The notes: a model not told the origin generated them from the sequence alone. DNA of 64,000 nucleotides from Sphingobacterium sp. SRCM116780 (GCF_021442025.1 NZ_CP090446.1:868001-932000); one strand, 5' to 3'. Positions 1 through 9,217 are shown, counted from the stretch's first letter. A program made the numbers and translations.

Positions 1-849
1 TTTGTTGATGGACAATCACTCCGAACGTATCGTCATGCTCCCAATACAGGTAGTCGTAAATCATGGGCTGCTGGAGATGCAACCTCGCGTGCTGTGCGTC
101 TGGCTTTAATTGCCAAAACAGGTGAAATGGGCTATCCTTCTGTACTATCAGCTCCTGTATGGGGATTTTATGATGTATCTTTTAAAAGTCAAGCATTTAA
201 ATTTCAACGTCCTTATGGTTCCTATGTGATGGAAAATGTGCTGTTTAAGATTTCTTTCCCAGCAGAATTTCATTCACAAACAGCAGTAGAAGCAGCGATG
301 CAATTACATGAACAACTGAAGGAAATTGGTAAGACTGCAGCGGATATTGCTCGTATTACTATCCGTACGCACGAAGCCGCTATACGAATTATTGATAAAA
401 AAGGACCTCTGCACAATCCAGCCGATCGTGACCATTGCATACAGTATATGATTGCTGTGCCTTTGATCTTTGGTAGGTTGACCGCGGAAGATTATGAAAA
501 CCATGTTGCCGAAGATAGCCAGATTGATATATTACGTGAAAAAATGAACTGTGTAGAAGATACACAATTTACAACAGATTATCACGATCCTGAGAAGCGA
601 GCAATTGCCAATGCTTTAACTGTCGAACTAATCGATGGGACAGTTTTATCAGAGGTACTCGTAGAGTATCCAATAGGTCACCCACGTCGAAGAGAAGAAG
701 GTATTCCGAAATTAATCGAAAAATATAGAATTAATCTTGCGCGAATATTTGAAGAAAAACAACAAAAGGAAATCTTGAGTGCGACATTGGATTTTGATAC
801 GTTTATTGCACAGGACGTCAATCAATTGGTCGATTTGATGGTCAAATAA
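1..849 (+). CDS. prpD: 2-methylcitrate dehydratase, 5' end outside window
   Basis: MmgE/PrpD-family dehydratase of the 2-methylcitrate cycle, which dehydrates 2-methylcitrate to 2-methyl-cis-aconitate during propionyl-CoA breakdown in the cytoplasm. The reading frame is open from base 1 and contains the family stretch NTGSRKSWAAGDATSRAVRL (residues 16-35 of the visible part), so the GTG at 94 is internal, not the start. The following HSQTAVEAA and LHNPADRDHCIQY segments are typical of PrpD C-terminal halves. About 282 residues are visible of a usual length near 480. The gene converges on the beta-oxidation genes and shares a terminator with them. Identification is strong; the other prp genes would lie upstream of the window. 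Confidence 0.9.
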   Translation, partial: FVDGQSLRTYRHAPNTGSRKSWAAGDATSRAVRLALIAKTGEMGYPSVLSAPVWGFYDVSFKSQAFKFQRPYGSYVMENVLFKISFPAEFHSQTAVEAAMQLHEQLKEIGKTAADIARITIRTHEAAIRIIDKKGPLHNPADRDHCIQYMIAVPLIFGRLTAEDYENHVAEDSQIDILREKMNCVEDTQFTTDYHDPEKRAIANALTVELIDGTVLSEVLVEYPIGHPRRREEGIPKLIEKYRINLARIFEEKQQKEILSATLDFDTFIAQDVNQLVDLMVK

Positions 850-871
850 ACGAAAGAAAGATCAATAGAAC

Positions 872-922
872 AAAAAAACTGCTGTCCAATAGCATTCATT
901 GCAAACGGACAGCAGTTTTTTT
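872..922. terminator. Bidirectional intrinsic terminator
   Basis: A 16-bp perfect stem (AAAAAAACTGCTGTCC with GGACAGCAGTTTTTTT) has A runs on the left and T runs on the right. It sits between the convergent prpD and fadB-like genes and can end transcripts from both strands. Confidence 0.9.
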
Positions 923-934
923 AGTATATATCTG

Positions 935-3049
935 TTAGGATTTGATTGGCCAATTCATCTCAAATCCTGAGTAGAAACTGAAATTCTTTTCAGCAAGTTG
1001 CTTTAAGGATATAGGAACTTCCCATTGTTCACCTAAATTGCTAAAGGATTGACATGCAGTTACGAAATTCTGAAGACCAGTTTGATCTATATGACCAAAT
1101 ACTCCCCCAGTTTGTGCTGCATAACCAACGCCTAAGGTTGAGCCAATATCGCCATCAATAGGGCGGTCGAGTACACCTTCTTCCAAACAGCGGTAACTGT
1201 CCAAAGCCATGACATGCAAAAGTCGACTTTGTATAATCTTATTTTCTGGTAATACAGATGGTCTAGGTAATGAAGGATCTTGCCAAATGGTTTTCTTCCC
1301 GCTATCCTGATCGTAATCATAAAACCCTTTATTAGATTTTCGACCATTTCGACCCTCTTTTACAAGCTTCTCTAAGTAATGATAGCAACGTTGCTGACTA
1401 TTATGTAACTGGGGTAATTGATCATAGACATTTAACATGAGCTGCAAGGAAATTTCATCCAGTACAGCCAGAGGGCCTACAGCAAATCCTGCTTGACGAG
1501 CTTGTTCATCAATAGTTGTCGCTGGAATACCCTCTAACAGCATGGTGATCGCTTCCAGTAAGTAATTAAAAAAGATACGTGAAGTAAAGAAGGCTGGTCC
1601 ATCGTGAACGACGATTGGAATTTTACCGAGTTGTCGGGTTACTTTTAAGGCTTTCGCCAAAGTTTCCGCACTACTATGCTGACCACAAATGATCTCTACT
1701 AATGCCATACGATCTACAGGAGAAAAGAAATGCATACCAATGAAGTCCGCTGGTTTTGTGGTTACTCGTGCCAGCTCTGTGATCGGTAGAGAGGTGGTGT
1801 TGGAAGCAAAAAAGCCATTATTATAGAGATAAGGTAAACTTTCTGTACTTACAGCAGCTTTTAGTTCTTTATCTTCAAAAACGGCTTCAATGATCAAGTC
1901 GACCTCTTTCAAGTCGGTCATCTTTTCAGTAGGATGAATATGGGAGAGGAGTTTTTGTCTTTTTTGTTCATCCATTCGCCCTTGTTGCACCAATTTAGAA
2001 GTTACATTTTCAGCGTAAGCCTTTCCATGTTCGGCCTGTTTTAAACTAACATCTTTCAGGACGACATCAATACCAGCACGTGCTGCTTCAAAGGCAATAC
2101 CAGACCCCATCATGCCTGCTCCCAATACGGCTAACCTACGCAAGTTGTAATTTGTTTGCTCTTGTGGACCAGAGGAATGAAGAGCTTCTTGGATACCAAA
2201 GTATTGTGTTCGCACCATGCTTAAAGCTTCAGTACTGTTCAAGACCTCTGTATATCGTTCAGTTTCCTGTATTAATGCCTCTTCTTTGGGTAAGGTAAAG
2301 CTATCATAAATAGTCTCCAGACAAGCATTGATACCTGGGATTAATTGATGGGTACGTTTTTTTATAGGTTCTGAAAGGGTTTTCCATACATTTTCATCAA
2401 AATCGATGTGCTGTTGCTTTATTGCAACAGGAGATTGTTGTTGTATCCATTCTTTCGCTTTAAAAAGCGCATCATCAAAATCAACCGCTATCTGATCAAT
2501 CAATCCAGACGCTGCTGTTGCTAACAGGATATTTCCTTGAGTTAAGAATGGAAGTGCCTTTTCAAATCCGAGTAATTGAGAAGCGAATACTGTTGCCCCA
2601 AATCCTGGAAAGAGGCCATTTTTAGATTCTGGAAATCCCAATTTAATCGTACTAATGGCAACCCGATGTTGTGCCCAAAGCATACTTGAAAGTTGTATAC
2701 TGAAACAGTCCTCATGCAGCAGTCCCACCAACGGTTTTTGTTGCCTTTGTAAGGCGAGGAATTTAGACACCAGTGTTGTTAAACGTTGTTTAAATTTTTC
2801 CTTGTCGAATGCTTCTTTAAAAAGAGATCGATAATCTATGCTCTTTTCGAAAAGCGGGTTTTTAAAAATTACTCCTTTTACCTCCGCTTGTTCAAGCTGT
2901 TTGGAAATCATGTCAACAAGCTGTTCCAAACGAACTAAAAAACTTCCTGTGTTAGTCGTGTCCTGTGTATTTGGACTGATGAATACAACTCCCTGACTGT
3001 CATGTGTGATTTGGAAATAAGTAGAATATGTATTAGTTAATGAATTCAT
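935..3049 (-). CDS. FadB/FadJ-like 3-hydroxyacyl-CoA dehydrogenase with degenerate enoyl-CoA hydratase domain
   Basis: 704-residue fusion with the layout of fatty-acid oxidation complex alpha subunits: an N-terminal crotonase-like region (about 10-190), an NAD-binding 3-hydroxyacyl-CoA dehydrogenase domain (GAGMMG at 311-316) and two C-terminal dehydrogenase repeats. The dehydrogenase half looks active: GMHFFSP carries the catalytic His441 with Glu453 in LVEII. In the hydratase half the PExxxGxxPGFG block is kept (PESKNGLFPGFG, Glu141), but the GxALGGGxE block that supplies the other glutamate and an oxyanion-hole glycine reads EDCFSIQLSSM, and the first oxyanion loop is also unrecognisable. 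I therefore infer NAD-dependent oxidation of 3-hydroxyacyl-CoA with little or no hydratase activity. It lies 48 bp downstream of the acyl-CoA dehydrogenase on the same strand, likely in one operon. Confidence 0.85.
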   Translation of the reverse strand: MNSLTNTYSTYFQITHDSQGVVFISPNTQDTTNTGSFLVRLEQLVDMISKQLEQAEVKGVIFKNPLFEKSIDYRSLFKEAFDKEKFKQRLTTLVSKFLALQRQQKPLVGLLHEDCFSIQLSSMLWAQHRVAISTIKLGFPESKNGLFPGFGATVFASQLLGFEKALPFLTQGNILLATAASGLIDQIAVDFDDALFKAKEWIQQQSPVAIKQQHIDFDENVWKTLSEPIKKRTHQLIPGINACLETIYDSFTLPKEEALIQETERYTEVLNSTEALSMVRTQYFGIQEALHSSGPQEQTNYNLRRLAVLGAGMMGSGIAFEAARAGIDVVLKDVSLKQAEHGKAYAENVTSKLVQQGRMDEQKRQKLLSHIHPTEKMTDLKEVDLIIEAVFEDKELKAAVSTESLPYLYNNGFFASNTTSLPITELARVTTKPADFIGMHFFSPVDRMALVEIICGQHSSAETLAKALKVTRQLGKIPIVVHDGPAFFTSRIFFNYLLEAITMLLEGIPATTIDEQARQAGFAVGPLAVLDEISLQLMLNVYDQLPQLHNSQQRCYHYLEKLVKEGRNGRKSNKGFYDYDQDSGKKTIWQDPSLPRPSVLPENKIIQSRLLHVMALDSYRCLEEGVLDRPIDGDIGSTLGVGYAAQTGGVFGHIDQTGLQNFVTACQSFSNLGEQWEVPISLKQLAEKNFSFYSGFEMNWPIKS

Positions 3050-3097
3050 AGTGATTTTTTTATCTTAAAACTGGGTATTCAAAACGCATCCAATATC

Positions 3098-4288
3098 TTA
3101 TGTATTTGGTACCGTATGAACATCAGACTTTGCTTGATAATTGACTTTGTCAATGGTCATTTTGGCAATAATTTCTAACATAATTTCCGAAGTACCACCA
3201 ATAATGGTTCCTACACGTACATCTCGATAGAGACGAGCAATTTTGTAATCTTCCGTAAAAGCATAACCACCGAAAAATTGAAAACATTGGTTAACCACTC
3301 GGATCGCTAATTCACTCGCTTGCAATTTTGCGATAGAAGATTCTTTTACCGCATATGCTCCTTGTTGTTGTAAATCACAACAATATCCAATAAAAGCTTT
3401 TGTGGTTGCAATATCTGCTTCCATTTGTGCTACCCGATGTCTAATCACCTGAAAGTCCTGAAGCTTCTTCTTAAAAGCTTCCCGTTTGTTGATGTATTCC
3501 AATGTATAGTGCAGCGCAGAGTCTGCACTGGCTAGACTATGGATCGCCGCCGTTAGACGTTCCAGCTGTAAGCCATCCATAAGATACCGAAATCCAGCTC
3601 CTTCTTCACCAATTAAATGGGACACCGGAACTTTCACTTGATCAAAACCTATCTCTGCGGTATCGGAAGCATGCCATCCCATTTTATTGATTTTAGTGGC
3701 ACTAACACCAGCAGCATGACGATCGATCAATAAAAGGCTGATACCTTTGCTGCCTTTACTTGAGTCAGTTTTGACTGCTGTAATGAAGAAATCGCCATAA
3801 AAACCATTGGTGATAAAGGTTTTCGAACCATTGACTAGATAATAATCTCCTTCTCGTATGGCTGTAGTCTTGATGTGTTGTACATCAGATCCTGCACCTG
3901 GTTCGGTGATGGCAACTGCACTGATCAGATCGCCAGCAATGACAGCACGTAGGTAATGATCCTTTAGTTTTTCAGAAGCATATTTTAATAAATAAGGAGC
4001 TGACATGTACTGAATGACTAAAGCTGTTATGGTGAAACCTCCAGAAAAACAATAGGAGAGTTCCTCGCACAAGATCATGGAATAATAGAAATCTACGTCC
4101 AGACCGCCATAAGTTTCGGGATAGTTGAGTCCCATAAAACCCATATCGCCCATTTTTTTCCAAATAGAACGATCAATTTGTCCCTGTTCCTCCCAACGAT
4201 CGATATGGGGAAGAATTTCTTTTCGAATGAATGCTCTTAAACTTTCGCGAAATACGTGATGCTCAGCCGTTAATTGGGTTGCTTGCAT
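3098..4288 (-). CDS. Acyl-CoA dehydrogenase
   Basis: 396 residues, the normal length for this FAD enzyme, which introduces the first double bond of beta-oxidation in the cytoplasm. The family signatures AITEPGAGSD (126-135), KTFITNG (156-162) and YRDVRVGTIIGGTSEIM (near the C-terminus) are present. The position of the MCAD-type catalytic glutamate (YEGT) is Gly364 in IIGGTSE. The alternative LCAD/isovaleryl-type site on helix G is filled by Glu243 in QLERL, so the enzyme probably uses that residue as its base. It reads into the fadB-like gene and is divergent from the thiolase across 382 bp. Substrate chain length cannot be read from the sequence. Confidence 0.92.
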   Translation of the reverse strand: MQATQLTAEHHVFRESLRAFIRKEILPHIDRWEEQGQIDRSIWKKMGDMGFMGLNYPETYGGLDVDFYYSMILCEELSYCFSGGFTITALVIQYMSAPYLLKYASEKLKDHYLRAVIAGDLISAVAITEPGAGSDVQHIKTTAIREGDYYLVNGSKTFITNGFYGDFFITAVKTDSSKGSKGISLLLIDRHAAGVSATKINKMGWHASDTAEIGFDQVKVPVSHLIGEEGAGFRYLMDGLQLERLTAAIHSLASADSALHYTLEYINKREAFKKKLQDFQVIRHRVAQMEADIATTKAFIGYCCDLQQQGAYAVKESSIAKLQASELAIRVVNQCFQFFGGYAFTEDYKIARLYRDVRVGTIIGGTSEIMLEIIAKMTIDKVNYQAKSDVHTVPNT

Positions 4289-4353
4289 ATACTATAAAGT
4301 TATATTGGTTATAATTTCCACAGGGAAGTTTTCCATGTAAGATGTATACGAAA

Positions 4354-4391
4354 TTAACTTAAATAGCTGATTTTTCAGCTATTTAAGTTAA
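4354..4391. promoter_or_regulatory. Long perfect palindrome in divergent intergenic region
   Basis: A 17-bp perfect inverted repeat with a TTTT loop (core AACTTAAATAGCTGA / TCAGCTATTTAAGTT) lies between the acyl-CoA dehydrogenase (minus) and thiolase (plus). Both genes read away from it, so a terminator for either is unlikely. Its place suggests an operator for a fatty-acid-responsive repressor or a hairpin in the leader of one gene. No regulator gene is adjacent. Confidence 0.5.
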
Positions 4392-4670
4392 ATTTTTATA
4401 AAACTCTTTTTGAATCCATCGATATATTGCTACCTGAACTTTAAACGTGTTTTTTGTGTGAAATTTAAATAAGTGCGTGAAGAGATGGATTTACTACAGA
4501 CGATTTTACGTACCTTTAGACTGAACTTTTATAAATGAATGATTGCCCTAACAAGCATTTCTAACCTTATTCTGAAAGGGTGAGATAAATGCAGGAATAT
4601 ACGGAACGAATGTTAAAAATATTCCAAAGTAGATCTGCGTTAGGAAAATTAATAACCAAAAAAATAAACG

Positions 4671-5855
4671 ATGACAAAAAAAGTATTTATCGTAGCTGCA
4701 CAGCGTACAGCAATTGGAAGTTTTGGAGGAGGACTATCTTCTTTAACAGCGACAGCATTGGGGGGACAAGCCGTTGCTGCGGTTTTGAGTCAAACGGGAA
4801 TAGGTGGAAAAGAAGTAGATGAACTGTTGATGGGTTGTGTTTTACAGGCAGACTTAGGACAAGCTCCGGCTCGTCAGGTGAGTAAATTCGCTGGTTTGCC
4901 AGATCATGTTCCTGCTACAACAATAAACAAGGTATGTGCAAGTGGTATGAAAGCTGTTGCTTTAGCTACTCAGGCTATTTTGTTAGGTGACGCGTCTGTT
5001 GCAGTTGCTGGTGGAATGGAGAGCATGAGCCAAGTCCCTTATTATGTGCCTGCTGCACGTTGGGGAGCAAAATATGGTAATCAAACCTTGGTAGATGGAC
5101 TTCAAAAAGACGGATTAAGCGATGCGTATTCACAAGATGCTATGGGGGTATTTGGAGAGCTATGTGCTGAAAAATATAGTATTAGCCGGGAAGAACAGGA
5201 CAACTATGCCATTTCTTCTTATACGCGTAGTCGTCAAGCCTGGGAAAGTGGTAAGTTTACAAAAGAAGTTGTGCCCATCACCATACAAACGCGCAAAGGG
5301 GATCAAGTTATTCAACAAGATGAAGAATTCTCTCAAGTAAATTTTGATAAAATTTCTGGTTTGAAACCAGCCTTTAAAAAAGAAGGAACAATTACAGCGG
5401 CAAATGCTTCCACGTTAAGTGATGGCGCTGCAGCACTATTATTAATGAGTGCGGAAAAAGTGGAGGAACTAGGTCTTCAACCGTTAGCAGAAATTGTTGC
5501 TTATGCAGATGCTGAACAACAACCTGAATGGTTTACGACAACGCCAAGTCTAGCGGTAGAAAAGGTTCTGAAAAAGGCAAATCTTTCGTTAGCTGACATT
5601 GATTTTTTCGAGTTTAATGAGGCATTTTCAGTGGTTGCATTAGCAAATGCAAAAATATTGGGAATTGAGCCCAAAAAAATAAATGTGTATGGAGGTGCTG
5701 TTTCTTTAGGGCATCCATTAGGCTGCTCAGGGGCTAGAATTCTGGTCACCTTGACAAGTGTGCTACGACAAGAGGGAGGACAATATGGTTTAGCTGCAAT
5801 ATGTAATGGAGGGGGTGGTGCTTCAGCCATGATTATTAAAAAATGGAATCATTAA
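4671..5855 (+). CDS. Acetyl-CoA C-acyltransferase (thiolase)
   Basis: 394-residue thiolase that cleaves 3-ketoacyl-CoA, or condenses acetyl-CoA, completing the beta-oxidation set with the divergent dehydrogenases. All catalytic elements are present: nucleophile Cys89 in NKVCASGMKA, the FNEAFSVVALA block, His348 in SLGHPLGCSGAR and Cys378 in AAICNGGGGAS. The ATG at 4671 gives the standard thiolase N-terminus (TKKVFIVAAQRTAIGSFGG). A longer frame upstream at 4589 is in another phase and is not part of it. Whether it prefers acetoacetyl-CoA (AtoB-like) or longer substrates (FadA-like) cannot be told. Confidence 0.93.
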   Translation: MTKKVFIVAAQRTAIGSFGGGLSSLTATALGGQAVAAVLSQTGIGGKEVDELLMGCVLQADLGQAPARQVSKFAGLPDHVPATTINKVCASGMKAVALATQAILLGDASVAVAGGMESMSQVPYYVPAARWGAKYGNQTLVDGLQKDGLSDAYSQDAMGVFGELCAEKYSISREEQDNYAISSYTRSRQAWESGKFTKEVVPITIQTRKGDQVIQQDEEFSQVNFDKISGLKPAFKKEGTITAANASTLSDGAAALLLMSAEKVEELGLQPLAEIVAYADAEQQPEWFTTTPSLAVEKVLKKANLSLADIDFFEFNEAFSVVALANAKILGIEPKKINVYGGAVSLGHPLGCSGARILVTLTSVLRQEGGQYGLAAICNGGGGASAMIIKKWNH

Positions 5856-6020
5856 GCATCATCAAACGATGTAAGTGTATTGGTTAAGTTGTAATTGTAA
5901 AAGGTATAACTATTTGTATACCTTGTTATTATATTTATTAATATTGATCTAAGATTTAAATAAAAGTAAAAGTTAAGCGAACGATAACGTAAGCATATCA
6001 TTAAAAACACAGGATAATTT

Positions 6021-6060
6021 TAAAAGACCATCTCCAACTGTAGGGTAGATGGTCTTTTTT
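6021..6060 (+). terminator. Intrinsic terminator
   Basis: Stem AAAAGACCATCT / AGATGGTCTTTT around a 12-nt loop is followed by a T run. It lies 166 bp after the thiolase stop codon. The 5856-6312 gap otherwise holds only this hairpin and the palindrome at 6286; no gene is seen. Confidence 0.75.
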
Positions 6061-6285
6061 ATCAAGAATACGACACTAATTTTCGTTGCTACAGATCTGC
6101 TACAAGAAGAATGAATGACAGCATAATTTTGCTCATTTATTGGATTAACCTATCATTTAAGAGCAGGATGTTATGTTTTAAATCATTTGGATAATTTGTT
6201 CTGCTATTGTTTTTAAGAGATGATGGCAGCTTATTGTGAAAAAAAATAAAAAAAATATTGCTTTCTTATTTTTAGTCTCTATATT

Positions 6286-6309
6286 AGTGTATTATTTAAT
6301 TAATACAGT
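6286..6309. promoter_or_regulatory. Putative GntR (YtrA-type) operator
   Basis: A 24-bp imperfect palindrome (10 of 12 positions symmetric) with perfect 7-bp arms TGTATTA / TAATACA and a 6-nt centre. It ends 3 bp before the ATG of the ABC ATPase. The operon it heads encodes a YtrA-type GntR regulator, a class that normally represses its own ABC operon through such sites. The assignment to that regulator is inference. Confidence 0.55.
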
Positions 6310-6312
6310 AGT

Positions 6313-7164
6313 ATGATAACCATTAAAAATCTAAATTTCAGTTACAGCAAAACACGACCGTTATTTAAAGATATGGACCTACAATTAATGGAAGGACATA
6401 TTTATGGTTTGCTGGGAAAAAATGGTGCAGGTAAATCCACATTACTCAAGAATATTGCCGGCTTGGTGTATCCAGTGAGTGGCACCATTGAGGTATTACA
6501 GCAAAACCCGTGTAAGCGAGATCCCTCTTTATTACAGGAGATAAGCTTTATTCCAGAAGAGTTTTATCTGCCAGCAGTGAAATCGGAGAAATTTGTGAAA
6601 GCGAATGCTATATTTTACCCTAAATTCGATCATCGTTATTTCAAGGAATTGATTGAAGAATTTGAGATTCCAGTTCAGCAAAAGTTAGCGGACATGAGTT
6701 ATGGACAAAAGAAGAAATATATCATATCTTTTGGTTTAGCTTCGAATACCAAGATCATCATCATGGATGAACCTACCAATGGTCTAGACATCCCTTCTAA
6801 GGTACAATTTAGAAAAATTATGGCTTCTGCTATTTCAGAAGAACGTTGTGTTATTATTTCAACACATCAAGTTCGTGATTTGGAGAACCTAATTGATGCC
6901 GTCATCTTATTAGATGACAATCGAGTCGCGCTCAATGCGCCTGTCTATATGATTACAGATCGCATCTGCTTCAAGAAAGTACGAGAATTGGACGATCATG
7001 TTCTTTATGCAGAGCCTGCATTAGGAGGGTATAATACCCTACAGAAGAATACGATGAACGAAGATTCTAAATTGGATCTGGAAATCTTATTTAATGCTGT
7101 GTTGCAGAAAAAAGAACTGATTACAAACCTTTTAACTATTACAGAAAATGTCGAACCAGCTTAA
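6313..7164 (+). CDS. ABC transporter ATP-binding protein
   Basis: 283-residue cytoplasmic ATPase subunit. Walker A is GKNGAGKS (35-42), the signature motif is MSYGQ (128-132, a variant of LSGGQ), Walker B is IIIMDEPTNGLD (148-159) and the switch histidine is in STHQ. A C-terminal extension of about 75 residues has no known motif. It is the first gene of a four-gene operon and overlaps the membrane subunit by 17 bp. The arrangement resembles YtrA-regulated ABC operons often linked to cell-envelope stress or peptide resistance; the substrate is unknown. Confidence 0.9.
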   Translation: MITIKNLNFSYSKTRPLFKDMDLQLMEGHIYGLLGKNGAGKSTLLKNIAGLVYPVSGTIEVLQQNPCKRDPSLLQEISFIPEEFYLPAVKSEKFVKANAIFYPKFDHRYFKELIEEFEIPVQQKLADMSYGQKKKYIISFGLASNTKIIIMDEPTNGLDIPSKVQFRKIMASAISEERCVIISTHQVRDLENLIDAVILLDDNRVALNAPVYMITDRICFKKVRELDDHVLYAEPALGGYNTLQKNTMNEDSKLDLEILFNAVLQKKELITNLLTITENVEPA

Positions 7165-7963
7165 TTTTAATCGTTTATTCGCATTGATTCGTCGACAATG
7201 GATTACCATCGGTCGTATCTACCTAATGGCATTAGTCATCATTGGCGGAATTTTTTTAGCCTTTTATGGGGATAATCTGCGCCAATATTATAATGAAATA
7301 TCGACGAATCCTCAGGCAGGAACTGAGGTATTGGAATTCAGACCCATGCTGTTCAAAATCTTGGGTTTATTTTTCGTGACTATTATTTCGAGTAGTTATT
7401 TTTCAGATTTAGGGCAAAAAGCAAAAGCTATTTTTGAATTGATGATTCCCGCTTCTCGTTTGGAAAAATTCCTAGCCGCTATTTTTTATACCGTTATTGT
7501 TAGTTTAGGATCTTATTTATTGTTATTCTTCCTAATCGATTATGCTTTTGTATCGCATCTAAGAAGTATTGGAAGTTCCATTACAACAAAAACATTATAC
7601 AATGGCGATCAGTCTGTGGTTGATAATTGGACATACTTTTTTAAGATCGAACGGCAGAGGTTTGTTGCTTATTTTTATTTTCTCCCCTTTCTCCTGAATG
7701 GGATATTTTTGCTAGGATCGATCTCATTCAAAAATTTTCAATACATTAAAACCGCTATTAGTATGATTGTATATGTAGGAGTTTGGGTTGTCACACTTGT
7801 ATCTGTGATGAAAGTAATAACAGATAACACCATTAATGTGACAAATGATGGCTATTTTCAGAATCAAGAACATGTTTTTCAGTTGATGATGATCATTGGA
7901 ATTGTTTTGACATTCATTTTTTGGGGATTAGCATTTTTGAGATTAAAGGAAAAGGAGGTTTAA
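7148..7963 (+). CDS. ABC transporter membrane subunit
   Basis: 271-residue integral membrane protein with about six hydrophobic segments (around 24-42, 72-90, 112-132, 170-190, 199-220 and 245-263). Its start lies inside the end of the ATPase gene, and its stop is followed one base later by the GntR start codon, so the three are translationally linked. It resembles the membrane partners of YtrA-controlled ABC ATPases by position and topology rather than by a motif I can name. Confidence 0.8.
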   Translation: MSNQLNFNRLFALIRRQWITIGRIYLMALVIIGGIFLAFYGDNLRQYYNEISTNPQAGTEVLEFRPMLFKILGLFFVTIISSSYFSDLGQKAKAIFELMIPASRLEKFLAAIFYTVIVSLGSYLLLFFLIDYAFVSHLRSIGSSITTKTLYNGDQSVVDNWTYFFKIERQRFVAYFYFLPFLLNGIFLLGSISFKNFQYIKTAISMIVYVGVWVVTLVSVMKVITDNTINVTNDGYFQNQEHVFQLMMIIGIVLTFIFWGLAFLRLKEKEV

Positions 7964-7964
7964 T

Positions 7965-8348
7965 ATGGATTTTAACGCAAATAAAGCCATTTATCTCCAA
8001 ATTGCAGAACATGTTTGTGATCATATTCTGCTAGGGACATGGCAAGTGGATGATAAAATACCATCAGTAAGAGAGCTAGCTATACAATTGGAAGTTAATC
8101 CAAATACCGTGATGCGTACTTACGACTTGTTGCAACAAAAAGAAATTGTGGTCAATAAACGTGGAGTTGGATTTTTTTTGACAGCAGACTCGATCGGTCA
8201 TGTCAAGGAATATCGGAAAGCAACCTTTTTGGAAGAAGATCTTGTTCCATTTTTCAGAAATATTTATTTATTAGAAATTAGCTTGGATGAATTAAAACAA
8301 CCTTATCAAGCTTTTATCGAACGAAACTTTAAAAATAACAAATCATGA
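7965..8348 (+). CDS. GntR-family (YtrA subfamily) transcriptional regulator
   Basis: 127-residue repressor-type regulator. It has an N-terminal winged helix (about 5-75) with the family pattern IYLQIAEHVCDHILLG, KIPSVRELAIQLEVNPNTVMRTY and a wing ending KRGVGFFL, then only about 45 further residues. The short C-terminal part without a large effector domain is the mark of the YtrA subfamily. It is embedded in the ABC operon and overlaps the next gene by 4 bp (ATGA). It probably autoregulates the operon, possibly through the palindrome at 6286-6309. Confidence 0.9.
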   Translation: MDFNANKAIYLQIAEHVCDHILLGTWQVDDKIPSVRELAIQLEVNPNTVMRTYDLLQQKEIVVNKRGVGFFLTADSIGHVKEYRKATFLEEDLVPFFRNIYLLEISLDELKQPYQAFIERNFKNNKS

Positions 8349-9196
8349 AATTGAGTACTAAAATATTGATAGGTTTAGGAATAGCAATGTTTGTGATTCC
8401 TATCGTCACGACTGCCTATATTGTAGGAAATAATAGTATAGATGTCAAATTGTATGAAGAAACAATGCGAAAAGAAGCAAATAATCCCAATGCAAAAGAT
8501 ACCTATCTGAAAACCTTTAAAACAAAAGATTTTCATCAGCTACAGATTAAGGGAAATAATCAAGCATCCATAGGACTTTTTATCGTGAAAAGTGATCAGT
8601 ATGCAGTAAAAATTGCAAAAAGTAATGAAAAAGAGGTCGCTATTCATGTGGATGAAAATGGTCAATTAAGGATTGAACTAAAAGAAGCATCTCAAAGATA
8701 TTATAATACTATCTATATTTTCACACCTGATATTAAACAGATTGATCTAACACAAATAGCAATCAATTCTTTTTCGGCTAAGCAAGATCAATTGGAAATA
8801 ACAGGTAATCAGCTCCATGAATTACATTTCTATCCCGAAATGGCAATCAATACCTTATCTTTACGGATGAAAAACTCCCACATAGAAGCTGATGATGAAA
8901 GGAATGGAAACGATTTAAGACCAACCCAAATTAAGCAGTTAACCTTAGCGCTAGATAGTAGTAAGGTGAATTTTTCAAAGCAAAATTATGAAAGTGTCTC
9001 TATTCAAGCGAAGGACTCTGAAGTTTATTTTAAAAGCGGTAATCCAGATGCAATTGTGAAATGGTTGGATGTGAAAACAGTGGGAAATACTTTTATCGGA
9101 TTGAATGATCTTCAGGTGCAAACATTGCAGGGGCAGTTATCTGATGGGACAAAGACGGATCTTCCTGCACAGATACTCCGTAAGTTGTTGAAATAA
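8345..9196 (+). CDS. Membrane-anchored protein of the ABC/GntR operon, function unknown
   Basis: 283 residues with one N-terminal membrane segment (about 7-28) and a likely extracytoplasmic remainder rich in beta strands. The middle part (TFKTKDFHQLQIKGNNQ, then alternating polar/hydrophobic strands) recalls the beta-helix-like domains of the DUF2807/GIN type found in Bacteroidota surface proteins, but I see no diagnostic motif. Its 4-bp overlap with the GntR gene shows co-translation, so it is likely an accessory protein of the transporter. Confidence 0.7.
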   Translation: MKLSTKILIGLGIAMFVIPIVTTAYIVGNNSIDVKLYEETMRKEANNPNAKDTYLKTFKTKDFHQLQIKGNNQASIGLFIVKSDQYAVKIAKSNEKEVAIHVDENGQLRIELKEASQRYYNTIYIFTPDIKQIDLTQIAINSFSAKQDQLEITGNQLHELHFYPEMAINTLSLRMKNSHIEADDERNGNDLRPTQIKQLTLALDSSKVNFSKQNYESVSIQAKDSEVYFKSGNPDAIVKWLDVKTVGNTFIGLNDLQVQTLQGQLSDGTKTDLPAQILRKLLK

Positions 9197-9217
9197 TATA
9201 TATAATTAATTGATTTA

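Noticed and set aside
4589..4822. 77-codon plus-strand frame before the thiolase
   Set aside because: It overlaps the thiolase start in another phase, has no family features and loses coding character inside the thiolase.
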